Shown here in pieces: positions 49,525 through 61,198 of a DNA stretch of 64,000 nucleotides. This DNA comes from Sequoia sempervirens. Lineage: Eukaryota; Streptophyta; Pinopsida; Cupressales; Cupressaceae. The stretch lies in NCBI GenBank assembly GCA_007258455.2, contig VDFB02139129.1:49632-113631 (forward strand). Direction: 5' to 3'. The notes below the pieces were generated by a model. It worked only from the letters and a program-made list of their open reading frames with translations, was not told the origin of the DNA and ran no database searches. The first letter of the stretch is position 1; every line of letters begins with the position of its first letter. Both the position numbers and the translations under genes were made by a program.

Positions 49525-50345
49525 GATAAATGAGTTTCTAGAGGAGATTCAAATAAAGACAACTTTTCAATTTGTTTCAGTGTCTAGTGTAATGACTTAC
49601 AAGATAGATGAGTTTCTAGAGGAGATGCAAATAAAGACAACTTTTCAATTTGTTTCAGTGTCCAGTGTGGAGTATCTAAAATTTATTGTTAATTATGAAT
49701 CTGACATTGACATATATCAAATTGAACTAAGATTGATACTACTGTTCTGATTCATTGGCAATAATTATTGGATTAGTGTGAAAAATCTACAGATTTGTGT
49801 TTGACTGTAAAGAGTTATCTCTTGTGATTTATCAACAAATTATTATTTCTATTTGTGGGCTTCTTACACAAGACAATATATTTATGCATTTCTTGTAGAG
49901 TCTATTCTAATTGATCATAATAAAAAACTTCTAATTTTGAAAATAATATAACATAGAACCAAATAGCAGTGAAAATCCCAAACAAAGATTGTCAAGAGTG
50001 TATCTCATTTAGTTTTTATTTAATCTTTCTCTTTATGTCTACAATTTCTTGAAGTTTTTTTGATCATCCAAATAATTTAACATTGATGGATATGTAACAC
50101 ATTTAGTTCATTCATGCCCTAGTTCATCATATTTGGCAGAGAGCATGCCCATCTAGAGATGACCTTAGAATTTGGTTATGACTTATCCAGAGATGGTGAT
50201 GTCGACAAAAATTTAAATGAGACAAGAAGATTTGGAAGCTAAGGGTATACACATCAATGTCTAAGTTAAACAATTAATACCCTAGATAAACATCGGTTCA
50301 CACAGTGATGAGTCTATAGTACGTAGTTGTGATTGTAGATAGTAG

Positions 50346-50812
50346 GTGAGCCAAATTTGGTTCATGGTGATTGGTTAAACACGGTGCAATACAATTGATC
50401 TTGGCTTAAATCGATGAACTGTATGACACCTTCTAACTGCCTTTTTCAAAAAAAGTTTATAAGTAAAAGATAGTTAATATATAGCAAATTAAGCCGGTAT
50501 TGGCATGGTGTGTTGGTTTATAGGTGGCATTGTTGTGCTTTCCAGAAAGGTTCAAACCTCATTGGGGTGGTATTGTTGAATGGTTGTGTATCTGGTTCAT
50601 AGCTTGATCCAAAGCATTTACCTCTTGAATAAAAAAATATATATAGCAAATTAAAACTATTGCTTCTACTTTTGTATGATCCTAGTGCTAAAAGAGAATA
50701 CCAATTAGTTATCATGTTTCCCTATGAAGGGATTCAAGAATAACTTCCTCAATTAATCCTCTACCTTGTGGTCTTGGTCTAATAGATATTTCAATGCTTT
50801 TTCCTCCCACAA
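50346..50812 (+). pseudogene. FolD-like 3' exons, unit 3
   Basis: The first exon is broken by small deletions ('ggttaaacacggtgcaatacaattg'). The last exon begins at GAT 50678 and is frame-damaged ('agttatcatgtttccctatg'). The end is 'tttttcctcccacaag' where the other units have 'cactactctacaag'. This is the most degraded unit together with unit 1. Confidence 0.7.
50493..50638 (+). mobile_element. tRNA-derived SINE, unit 3
   Basis: Starts 'gccggtattggcatggtgtg', with box-B-like 'ggttcaaacc'. The flanking 16-mer lies at 50477-50492 and 50639-50654. Confidence 0.82.
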
Positions 50813-51621
50813 GATAGATGAGTTTCTAGGAGATGCAAATAAAGACAACTTTTCAATTTACCCCGATGTCGATGTAATGACTTCAAGATAGATATGAGTT
50901 TCTGGGAGATTAAATAAAAAGACAACTTTTCAATTTGTTTGATGTCGATGTGGAGTATCTAAAATTTGTGTTAATTATGAATCGGCAGCATATATCAAAT
51001 TGAACTAAGATTGTCTCTTTATTACGATTCATTGGCAGCATTATTGAATCCTAGGTGTAGAAAAATCTCTGATTTGTGTTTTATTTGCGAGTTATCTCTT
51101 GTGATTTATCAAAAAATTATTATTTCTATTCGTGGGATTCTTACACAAGACAATATATTTATGCATTTCTTGTAGAGTCTATTCTAATTGATCATAATAA
51201 AAAAAATTCTAATTTTGAAAATAATATAACATAGAACCAAATAGTAGTGAAAATCCCAAACAAAGATTGTCAAGAGTGTATCTCATTTAGTTTTTATTTA
51301 ATCTTTCTCTTTATGTCCACAATTTCTTGAAGTTTTTCTGATCATCCAAATAATTTAATGTTGATGGATATGTAACACATTTAGTTCATTCATGCCCTAG
51401 TTCATCATATTTGGCAGAGAGCATGCCCATCTAGAGATGACCTTAGAATTTGGTTGACTTATCCAGAGATAGTGATGTCGACAAAAATTTAAATGAGACA
51501 AGAAGATTTGGAAGCTAAGGGTATACACATCAATGTCTAAGTTAAACAATTAATACCCTAGATAAACATCAGTTCACATAGTGATGAGTCTATAGTACGT
51601 AGTTGTGATTCTAGATAGTAG

Positions 51622-52127
51622 GCGAGCCAAATTTGGTTCATGGTGATTGGTTTAAACTTGGTGCAATACTAATTGATCTTGGCTTAAATGCACTAGACCT
51701 ATATGAAACCTTCTAACTGCCTTTTTCAAAAAAAGTTTGTAAGTAAAAGATGGTTAATATATAGCAAATTAAGCTAGTATTGGCATGGTGTGTTGGTTTA
51801 TAGGTGGCATTGTTGTTTTTTCCACAAAGGTTCAAACCCCGTTGGGGTGGTATTGTTGAATGGTTGTATTTGGTTCATAGCTTCGGTCAAAATCATTTAC
51901 CTCTTGAATAAAAAAATATATATAGCAAATTAAAACTATTGCTTCTACTTTTGTATGATCCTAGTGCTAAAAGAGAATACCAATTAGTTCATCATGTTTT
52001 CTATGAAGAGGATTCAAGAATAACTTCATCAATTAATCCTCTACCTTGTGGTCTTGGTCTAATGAATATTTCAATGCTTTTTTCCACTACTCTACAATCA
52101 ACAAAACGACCATATGGGTTCAATTGA
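51622..52127 (+). pseudogene. FolD-like 3' exons, unit 4, with original 3' end
   Basis: The exon at about 51622-51698 reads '[20 protein letters not shown]', with the acceptor-side GGT as GGC; the donor has lost its GT. The last exon from 51957 reads 'DPSAKREYQLVHHVFYEEDS', then 'NPLPCGLGLMNISMLFSTTL', then 'QSTKRPYGFN' to a stop at 52125-52127. That matches the C-terminal end of plant FolD proteins (NTL.SAKR...). This is the only unit that keeps the terminal codons, so units 1-3 derive from duplication of a segment ending at 'ctctacaa'. The protein as a whole is missing its N-terminal two thirds here. Confidence 0.8.
51773..51917 (+). mobile_element. tRNA-derived SINE, unit 4
   Basis: Same SINE. 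The 16-mer flank lies at 51757-51772 and 51918-51933. Identical insertion points in all four units show the SINE was in the intron before the array expanded. Confidence 0.82.
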
Positions 52128-52409
52128 GATTTCTGATGTTTGATCCAGGCCTTTTGCAAACAAAACTATTCTAAAAATTTATGGCAGGAACTTCGCTGCT
52201 ATGCAGCTCTTGTTATATTATAACATTCCGCAACTTGCCTTTACACACAATGTCAAGTTAACTATAAATTGTATAGATTTTACATTTGCTATATCTCTCA
52301 TATATCAACATAAGTAAATTTGAAAATATTTTAAATTATATAATTTCAAATTTTTTTTGAATGAATTTATAGAAGATTATTTTTATTAAAGTGATAGAAT
52401 CTAATTCCA

Positions 52410-52717
52410 ATACTAACATTAATTAGAAGTATAACCATAACCCCAACCCTAAAACTAACACTAATTAACTTCAAGCCTAACTCTAATTTTATATCCAACC
52501 CTAAACATAACTATGATTCTAAAACTAACATTAATGAAACCCTAGTAGACCATAACCCTAGCCTAATACTAACCTTGTCCCAATTCAGACTATATAACCC
52601 CAAGCCCTATCATAGAACCTTAATCTTTACCCCAACCCCAACCCTAATCCTAATAGAATCCTATACCTAATTTTAATTAAAGTCTAACCCTATTTGAACC
52701 TTAAACTTAATTGAACT
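52410..52717 (-). repeat. Degenerate telomere-like satellite, C-strand polarity
   Basis: 'aaccctaa', 'ccaaccctaa' and 'aactaacattaa' words interspersed with spacers. Polarity is opposite to 45990-46500 and 54175-54590. The stretch ends exactly at the solo LTR's TSD (GAACT). Confidence 0.85.
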
Positions 52718-53759
52718 TGTAATGCCCTGTCTAAATAACCTAAGAATGTTGCAAAAGTGATATAAAACTGTAATAATTTTTTTTTAAAGTAATAATATTA
52801 AGTTAATTAGTTGCATACATTCTTAGGTTAAACGACGTTACACTAATTTGAGTATTCCATAAGCGACTTAAGTATTTTGCATTGCACATAATAATTCATA
52901 ACATAAAGATAAACATTGCATAATAATTTAAATTCCCATTCAAGATATAATAAAGTACAAATATGTTTCCATACATTGCATTGATATAATATTACAATAC
53001 TCATCCATCTGATGAGGTAGTTTAAATGATAGATACAATTTACAATTACATTGATCACCTCTTATACAATTGAGGGATGTTTTCAAATACATGTTTACAA
53101 AATACAATGATGAAAGTATAGAAGAAGTCCATGTGCGAGCTCTCCATCCATGAAGCGCTCAATGCCACGAACAAACTGGGGACCCAACGGAGTAAGGTGC
53201 ACGTTCCACCCAACCATGTGGAAACCCGTAGGTCCACCCCCCGTGCTAGGAGAAAGTAATAAGGCTACCTAGACCAAATCTATTAACCCTAGACACTAGA
53301 ACATACAAACTATTGGTTACATTGCTTCTAGATTTTGACAATTGATTGAAACACAAATACAAGGTTTAACCGTTATTCTAGGTGGAGTGTCATCACAACG
53401 ATGCAATTAAAATAAATATTAAAATAAGCTAACTAATATATTAAATTATCAAATAAATAAATTTCAATCATATTTAAATATTAATTTAAATAACAATAAT
53501 TAAACACAATAACTAACATTAAAACATAAGCAAATTTACCTTTTCAAAATGATTTAACCAACAGAAACACAATACAACCTATAACTCAAAACTGAAAACT
53601 GACAATGTACTATGACCAAGGTTAAAGACTAATCTAGGATAAACCTAACTACTATCTCCTGTTCAACATTTCCGTTGAGTCTTGACACGCTCATACCTGA
53701 TTACACAGGTGGAGTCAGTGTCATGTACCTGCAAATCCTGCAACCAAGCAAATAATGTG

Positions 53760-53827
<68 letters not shown>

Positions 53828-54169
53828 TAAACAAACACACCGTGCGGAGAAAATCACAGATATCGCAGGGCACTCGCAAGCGAGTGGTGCGATTCTGTTC
53901 TCCACACCAATACACTCATAGAAAACTGACTGAGTAAACATTGTTAGTCCAGCATAAGCATGTGCATATCCATAAACAACTGAAAGTAAACATCTACGCT
54001 AAATCATATCATGTTTGAAAACAATAATCATCACACAAAGTATCATCATGTCACAGAATAATCCATCATCGCTCAAAACCAGTGATCAAAGTATCCAACA
54101 AACAACATAGGTCTAACAATATGAAAAAGTATCAACAGAAAGCATAAGCATAAACGGAGGGGTACTACA
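52718..54169 (+). mobile_element. Solo LTR, family C
   Basis: 1452 bp, TGTAATGCCC...GGTACTACA (TG...CA), with a perfect TSD GAACT (52713-52717 and 54170-54174). Its ends resemble plant gypsy chromovirus LTRs, but that lineage call is inference. It contains an (AT)n run of about 58 bp (53764-53821) and a GC-richer part near 53130-53245 of unknown nature. Short frames here are not genes. Confidence 0.85.
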
Positions 54170-54174
54170 GAACT

Positions 54175-54590
54175 CATGTTTAGGGTTATGGTTCAATTAA
54201 GGTTAGGGTTGAATTATGGTTATGATTAGGGTCAAAATTCAAATAGGATTATGGTTGGAGTTTAATTAAGGTTGCTATTCACTTAGGGTTAAGGTTCAAT
54301 TAGTATTCAATTTGGGTTGGGATCAATTAGGTTTATGGTCAATAAAGGGTTTAATTAAGGTCAAGGTTAAGGTTAGTCTTAAATTAGGGCTAGGATTGCA
54401 GTTAGGGTTCAATTAAGGTAAGGGTTATTGTCTATTTTAGGGTTAGGGTTCAATTAGAGTTCTCTAGGGTTTTGATACAATTAGGGTTATGATTACAATT
54501 CAATTAGTGTTAGAGTTAGGGTTATAATATGAGTTCAATTAGGTTAGGTTCAAGGTTTAATTAGTGTTAGAGTTAGGGTTGCAATAATAA
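54175..54590 (+). repeat. Degenerate telomere-like satellite, G-strand polarity
   Basis: Runs of 'ttagggttc', 'aattaagg' and 'gttagggtt' directly right of the solo LTR. It is the mirror partner of 52410-52717. Confidence 0.85.
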
Positions 54591-55473
54591 AATTTTCCAT
54601 AATGATATGGAAAGGCATTCAATTGGATTCATATAGAAATGCATAAATAAGAATTGGTAATTAAGAATTCTCTAGAATTAGAGTTATAACAACAAATGCA
54701 TTCCTTAGCTTAATCATTTGTTCTTGTTAGGGTTGGGATAAGAATTTAATGGGTCCAACTGTGTCTTAGGAAATAAAACCATGCAGAGGAAATAAAGCAT
54801 TAAAATCAAAGTTGGGTTTTAATTTTAATCCGGTGACATAAGCCTAAGCAATTAACTCCAGTGGTCATTTCATCGATGGCTTAGCCAAAGCCTTTCATTA
54901 AATACTAACTATGTAATGTGTAGGTTTTCCAGATTCAAAGATATGGGAGAAGATCTCAATCGTACCCCGCCAACTTGCAAACCTGAGGTGTCACCCTGTT
55001 ATTTGGCGTGAGGTCAGCAAAAGGCAGATGTGTGTCCTGTATGGAATGTGGGGCCCAATCTCCACTATTGAGCTCATAACCCGTGGTTTTAGATCGACAA
55101 TGAAGATCAAAAGTTAATGTAAATCTCTGATGTTCTAGCTGGAAAGAGGAAGATGAAGGTTGGTGAAGCATTAATGAATTATTCCTTGCTTGTGTAGACA
55201 CATCGATCTCAATCTGTGTGAAGATGTTGTTGTTGGAAATCATGAAGGGTGATCTTTGGATTCTCATGTAGCTCTAGTTAAATGGTGACAGTACATACGC
55301 TGTAAAATTTCCATGTTTGCACATGCATGTTTACTAAGCATTGATGAAGGTTGCCATTACCTCACACAATAAATAGAAGAGGAATTTACTAATAATAGGG
55401 TCATTCTTGTAGCAGTTAGAGCACTTTTTGGGTTCAGTCTAATCAAGTTTAAGTGCTTGTCTGAGAAGAGAAA
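54591..55473. other. Mostly gene-free stretch; upstream of the small ORF
   Basis: A minus-strand frame of 103 codons (55267-54956) has no recognised family and unusual composition, so it is treated as unsupported. A weak TATA-like 'caataaatag' near 55365 lies about 110 bp upstream of the next ORF. Confidence 0.35.
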
Positions 55474-55959
55474 ATGAGTAAGTCAGTAAGGAGATATGTT
55501 TGTTTGAGCTCACAAAAGCTCGGTCCTGCTATTCAGGAAGGTACTTTGGTTGAGAAGCCTAGGCTTGTGCCCACTAGATTCAGTAGAAGGTTGCAATTTC
55601 AGGACGTTGCTACTCAACTGGTAGATGACAAAGGCAAGCAGTCGGTGGTGTGCTCCATTACTAGTGTTGGTAGGAAAATAAGGTATGGGCGGCATGGCTT
55701 CTCTGGATGCCAATACTCACCCATTGACCTTACGAGCAACACTTCTGATGATGTAACCAAGACCGACTCGGACTACTGTCGGTATTTACCTCTCTTCAAT
55801 CACGGTATGTTCTCTGATGATGAAGAGATAACTGTGGTGCCATTGGTTGTTAAAACCCCAAGCAGATCGACTCGAACCATATTGGGCAAGGACAATAAAG
55901 AAGATGAGGCTAAGATTCTACTGTATTGGGCAACAACTAGAAGCGGGTGTGTATACTAG
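55474..55959 (+). CDS. Hypothetical protein, 161 residues, small and basic/acidic mix
   Basis: ATG at 55474 (MSKSVRRYVCLSSQKLGP) to TAG at 55957-55959. No family is recognised. The N-terminus is basic. The middle is polar with 'DLTSNTSDD' and 'SDYCRYLPLF'; the C-terminus contains 'TPSRSTRTILGKDNKEDEAK', then 'WATTRSG'. No signal peptide or membrane span is seen. The last third is repeated at 56252-56470 with a partly conserved frame (CAG there where this one has TAG), and a third degraded piece lies near 56740-56800. Such repeats with frame conservation hint at coding origin, but the ORF may also be a low-copy repeat unit. No intron signals are needed for this reading. Confidence 0.4.
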   Translation: MSKSVRRYVCLSSQKLGPAIQEGTLVEKPRLVPTRFSRRLQFQDVATQLVDDKGKQSVVCSITSVGRKIRYGRHGFSGCQYSPIDLTSNTSDDVTKTDSDYCRYLPLFNHGMFSDDEEITVVPLVVKTPSRSTRTILGKDNKEDEAKILLYWATTRSGCVY

Positions 55960-56066
55960 GGTTAGAGTGTTGGTAAGGGAATGGTGGCAGGTAAATAATA
56001 AGTTGTTGTGGTGCCTTCATGGAAATTTTGGTTTTCTAGCATTTTTGCATGGATAGCGACAAGGGG

Positions 56067-56820
56067 ATTTTGTTAACAATTTGTGTTCCCTTTTCTTTTA
56101 CCTTTCCCCAGTTCGTGCACTAGGATTTTGATGACAAATTGTGTTCCCTTTTCTTTAGCTTTCCCCAGTTTGTGGGCCACTATGTTTTGCAGATTCAACA
56201 TGTGGGAAGTTTTGAAATGAAATTCAAATGCAATGGAGATTTTGTTCAAATTAAAACCCCAAGCGGACCGACTCGAACTATATTGGGAAAGGACAAGAAA
56301 GAAGACGAGGCTGAGAGTCTACTGTATTGGGAAACAACTAGAAGCGGGCGTGTATACCAGGGTCTGAGTGTTGGTAAGGGTAGGGTGGAGGTAAATAAGA
56401 AGTTGCTGTGGTGCCTTCATGGAAATTTGGTTGCCTGGTTTTTTGCATGGATAGCAACAAGGGGATTTTGATGACAATTTGTGTTTCCCTATTCTTTTAC
56501 ACTACCCCAGTCCATGCACTATAGATGTTTTGCAGATTCAATGTGTGGGAAGTTTTGAAATGAAATTCAAATGCAATGGAGATTTTTTTCAAATGAGAAT
56601 TTGTGGTGAAATTACGTTTAAGCCTGAAGCTTGTTGCTCCCTTGTCATATAAAAGGGAATTCAAGGATCATTTGTAGGGAGAGAACTGATGAAAGCTCTA
56701 GCTAGGTTTTGAGTTGAATATATGAGCAGAATCTGTCCTCTGATGAGGAAGTGATATCTATGGTGCCATTGGCTGTTAAAATCCCAAGCAGACGGAATAG
56801 AATAGATAGCCTGTTTTGAG
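56067..56820 (+). repeat. Tandem repeats of the small ORF's 3' part and tail
   Basis: The segment at about 55853-56100 recurs at 56255-56490, an offset of about 405 bp. It includes 'ggtgccttcatggaaattt' and 'gatagcaacaaggggatttt'. The tail 'tgtgggaagttttgaaatgaaa' recurs near 56200 and 56545. A small 60-70-bp tandem step (56067-56175) repeats 'tttgtgttcccttttcttt'. The second copy of the ORF part stays open for about 75 codons past the stop of the first. Confidence 0.75.
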
Positions 56821-59479
56821 TTTTGAACGAATATATGCAAATTATCTTTATTTGTATGTAGATATGACTTATAAGCATGAATAAATGTATAATTCTAATA
56901 TATTTTCTCTCCTTATGTGGATTTGAGTGAATTTTGAATGAAATGTTAATGAAGTTGTCATTCTTCTTTTGAGAATTTGTTCAATTGTGTGTATGTTTTT
57001 GCTTTGATTCAAGAAATCAATTAAATGCTTAAATGGAGTCATAAGTTTACAATTATTTACAAAGGATTTGATAAGTAGTAATATATCAGAGAATTGAGCT
57101 CCATAATGCAAGGTATTATATGAGGGTCTGCCAATCGACACTCTAAGGGTACCTCCCTAGATGTCCTGCACCATGTGGGGCCCTTCTAACCTAACCTCTC
57201 TTCTATTTTTGTAGTATTTCTTTTAACTGATCGCCAACCAATCCGCCCCACACCCCAAACCCCATAGTTTTTCGCTCAAGCTTTCCACTTTTACACATTT
57301 GCTCGTCATTGGATTGGGGATTTCTGTCTAATCCCACATCTATTTCCATTACATGAATTGTTGTGAGTGTCTTTATAATAATGGCATCTACCATTTTCTT
57401 GTTAGGAAATAGAAAGATTTATCTTCTTATAACTTTTAATAATAATTTTTTAAAAAGATTATATCTTATTTATAATATTTATTAATGTTAATTATATTTA
57501 ATTGTTTATTTTAATGAAAAAAATGTTTATTATGTTTTTATTTGAAAATAATAATATTTTTATATGATGATTGATATTTAAATTAAAATGAATTAAATGT
57601 GATGTTTTTTGTGATGTAGATGTTGATTATTTGAAGTGTTAAAAGAGGTTTTGGACTTGATTTTATAAATGCTTTTAAATATGTAATTAAGTGTTCTTTT
57701 CTTTGGTTCAAATATGTGTACAAAATAAACTAGTCTACAAGCTTCAATCTATAATTCAAATAATCAACTAGTAAAAAATTAATTTTTGAAATCGATTTTT
57801 ATCTTTTAACATTTACACTTTATTATGGATTGACAATGTTTACAAACATCATTTTTTTTAAAGCAAAGGTGGTAAGCCTATATATTTATATATTAATATA
57901 ATAAGAGTGAATATACATAGTATTACAAAATCTACTAAATTGTGAGGCTTGTGTTATCTTCATTTAGATCCCTAGATGGTCATGAATAAATGTCTCAAAG
58001 TATTGCTTTGGTTCATATCCATGTCTGAGAAACTGAACTAGTGTGCAAATATAAATCTATACCATAAGAATCAACTAGCAAATAATTGATGTTTAGAATT
58101 TAGATGTGTTGATCTTCTAATATTTGAACCTCAATATAGATAGAAAGTGTTTAGTAACATTTTTAGGGAATGTGCTAAATTGTGAGGATTTTGTTCTCAA
58201 TTAGAGCCCTAACCAAACCAATTCCATGACATAGGAATAATGATTAGAGACATGATGATAAAATAGAGACATGATGATATATGTTATGAGAAAATATTAT
58301 TACATTTCTCTTAATGAAAATGTTCTTTTGATAAATCCTCATTGTCCTAATAATCTTTGATCATTTTAAATGCTTAAATGATTTTATTTAAGTAAAATAC
58401 AACATGCAAATCAAGATAAACATGCATTAGGTAAGCTCTCACAATGATTAGTGGAGTGGTACCGTCAAGATTTAAAATTGAATTTAAATTTTAAATGTGT
58501 AGGGTTGATAATTACTACGTCAAGTTTGCATTAGTAGATCTTATGCAAGGTAGGGTAATGTCATGAGATTAATTCAAACAAGAATATCCCACTTGTAGAC
58601 TTGTTATTGAACAAAGGACAATCTATTCAAAGTTTACCAAAAATAGTAATGAAAAAGGGCATGAATATATATTTTTTCTCTAAGATTGATGTGCATGTGA
58701 ACTTCTATTATGGAGATTGTTAAAGTAAACAAGATATCAATGAGGAAACTATTTAAGTAATTTTAAATACTAAAAGATATAGATTTACTTAAAATATATA
58801 TAGTTTACAATTATATTCTCCTTCCACAGTAACTCCACCAAAAGCATACAAATTTAAAAAAATATGTAATGACAACATATATCAAACATTTAAAATAAAT
58901 ATGAGAATTTTTGTTTAGTCAGTATTTGTATCAATTTATATATATATATATATTATTACTAAATTCTAGATAGATTCTTTATTTTCTCAGTATTTGAGAT
59001 CATTATTTAGTTCCTTTTTTTTTTCCCTCAATTTTATATAATATTACACCTCTTCAATGCAAAGAGTCCATATCTAATCACTCTGTTCAACCTAGATTTA
59101 TAGGCTTTTCCAAATGATCGACATTTGTTAAACCTTTCAATCACACAATTATCAATACATAATATCTCTAAATCATCAAAAATGAAAAGGTCCATTCTAA
59201 TGCATGTGTTAAAATATTTAAATTATTTTTAATATAAGAAGTTAATATTTGCTAAAAATTAATTGATAGGATCTTGCTAAAAAATTCTCTCCTATCAATT
59301 GAAAATAGATTCTAATGTTACCAACTAAGGTCCCCTATTCCAAAGTTGCAGCAGAAAGAGCCTTTGGATGGAAGGAGATCAAAGAATTGCTTCTAATAAG
59401 ATTTTTATCTCCATCTAATCTCAATTGCATGAGTCCTTGAATGAGGAGTTGGTGAGATTCAAGCATAATTTGAGAATAT
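56821..59479. other. AT-rich gene-free stretch
   Basis: No supported gene. Minus-strand short frames (57141-56869, 57394-57203) show nothing recognisable. Confidence 0.5.
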
Positions 59480-59880
59480 TGTAAATTAAGAAGATCCATG
59501 GTTTAAAAGTTAGGGCTAAAATAAATTGGCTAAAAAATGGAGATAAAGGCTTTGATTTCTTCTTTAATTATATAAAGGAGAAAAATGATAGGGAAGAAAT
59601 TGGATCAATCTAGGTGAATAATCAACATATAAATGGTCTTTCTTTGGTTACAAATGAATTTCGATCTTTCTATTAAAATATTTTCTTTGTTGAAGATAGC
59701 AATGTGGACTATAAAAGATCCCAAGATCATTGTGCACAAGTCATCCCTAGGAAAATCAAAGAGGAAGACAATGATTGACCTACTAGAGATATAGAGTAAG
59801 GATGAGATTGTAAAGGATATTAGAATATATAAAAAGGATAAATCTCCAAGTATAGATGGGCTTGCTACAATTTTATAAAA
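59480..59880 (+). pseudogene. LINE ORF2/RT-like fragment
   Basis: The reading 'LKVRAKINWLKNGDKGFDFF' fits the LINE pre-RT block 'R.K..WL..GD.N..FFH'. Further on, 'KDKSPSIDGLA' fits the 'K.KSPGPDGL' block at the start of RT. Between them are stops and a frameshift. It may belong to the same kind of LINE as 46592-46822. Confidence 0.65.
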
Positions 59881-59894
59881 AAAAAATTAACTAG

Positions 59895-60095
59895 ATTTTT
59901 AGGTTGGGGTTAAGGTTCAATTAGATACAAGAATTAGTGTTAGGGTTAGGATTAGAGTCTAACCATAGTTCAAAGTTAGGTTATTATGGGTACAATTTAG
60001 GGACTACTATCTCAATAAGTGCCCTTAGGGTTATGATTAGAGTTATGAATCTACAATTAGGGTTCAATTAATGTTCACTTAGGGTTTCTTTCTTG
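59895..60095 (+). repeat. Degenerate telomere-like satellite, G-strand polarity
   Basis: Short cluster with 'gtgttagggttagg', 'ttagggttatg' and 'gggttcaatt' words. Confidence 0.7.
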
Positions 60096-60834
60096 GGAGA
60101 AGTTTATTGTATGGTACATGTGTATTTTATAAAATTAATATGTCAAGAATTAGTTGTAGATAATACTACATGTGATTTTTCATATGGTATTAAATTGTAG
60201 ATTCAAATTGATAATATATTTCCTTCCTTCTTTTGCATTGTAAGCTACCATAATATATGGCCTTAACATCCTATTCATATTTTGAGCTTTTCTAAACTAT
60301 ACAACACGACATCCAACAAATAAATTTGTTATGCATTTTTCCAAGCACAAATCCTTAGAATTCTTAATGTGTTACTTAGGTTAATTGTTTATTGCAATAA
60401 ATAAATACACACTAATATATATATTATGAATTTGAGGGAAAATATTAAAATATTTATATATATATAGAAAAATTTAAATGCAAGGGATTCAAGTACATAC
60501 CTTGTTTTGTTAATGTTGATGAAGATACAATGTTGATGAAGTGCCAAATTTGATGACATGATCTCCTAAAAAACTGGAATATCTTTGCTCTATGTGGCAC
60601 TTGAAATTTTGTACAAAACTATAACTAACTATACGTCAAATTTGTGACTTTGGACATATTTTGCATCAATAAATATGAGCTTTGACACATGCCTCCTAAT
60701 CTAGCATACAATATGTACTTAAATGCTCAAAATAGTTGGGAGTAGTGTTGAGATTGGTGGATCTTTGGGAAGGTCCAATGCTTCACCTTTGTATCTCTCC
60801 CTATAGATAGAGGTAGAGATGAATATAGAATGAG
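60096..60834. other. Gene-free stretch
   Basis: No supported gene. Moderately AT-rich with no strong repeats visible. Confidence 0.5.
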
Positions 60835-60916
60835 AGAGGTAAAGGGATAAAAATAGATAGAGATATAGAGAGAGATAGAGGGATAAATAAATATATAGAG
60901 AGATAGGGAGATAGAG

Positions 60917-60996
<80 letters not shown>

Positions 60997-61075
60997 TGGA
61001 AAGATAGTCTATATAAGGAGATATAGAGAGAGGGGAGATAGAGAGAGAGAGATATGTAGAGAAATATATTAATAT
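60835..61075 (+). repeat. Microsatellite block (TA)n(GA)n and AGATAG
   Basis: A pure TA run (about 60920-60950) runs into a GA run of about 40 bp (60951-60994), flanked by 'agatagagg' words. Confidence 0.95.
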
Positions 61076-61198
61076 TTTAGTTTTTGAAAAATATGTAATT
61101 TTAAAACCATTTTCCTATATATTTAGCATTAAGATTTTTACATCTTTTAACAATTCAATATATAATACAAATAAAATATAGTTAATAATTTAATTAAC

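Larger units (their letters stand above)
47041..52127 (+). repeat. Four-copy tandem array of FolD 3'-exon units
   Basis: Units begin 'acttacaagatagatgagtt' at 47041, 48312, 49595 and 50880 (the last with small indels), giving periods of 1271, 1283 and 1285 bp. Each holds, in order, intron sequence, a FolD exon, a SINE in the following intron, and the last FolD exon. At the end of units 1-3 the last exon runs into the next unit at '...ctctacaa-gata'. In unit 4 it continues to a real end. The unit is plausibly a segmental duplication of the 3' end of one gene. No 5' exons are present in the window. Confidence 0.88.

Noticed and set aside
53663..53941. Tyr-Ile repeat frames on both strands
   Set aside because: Products of the (AT)n microsatellite inside the solo LTR.
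54956..55267. Minus-strand 103-codon frame as a gene
   Set aside because: No family, no conserved neighbour and no repeat of the frame; length alone is not enough in this composition.
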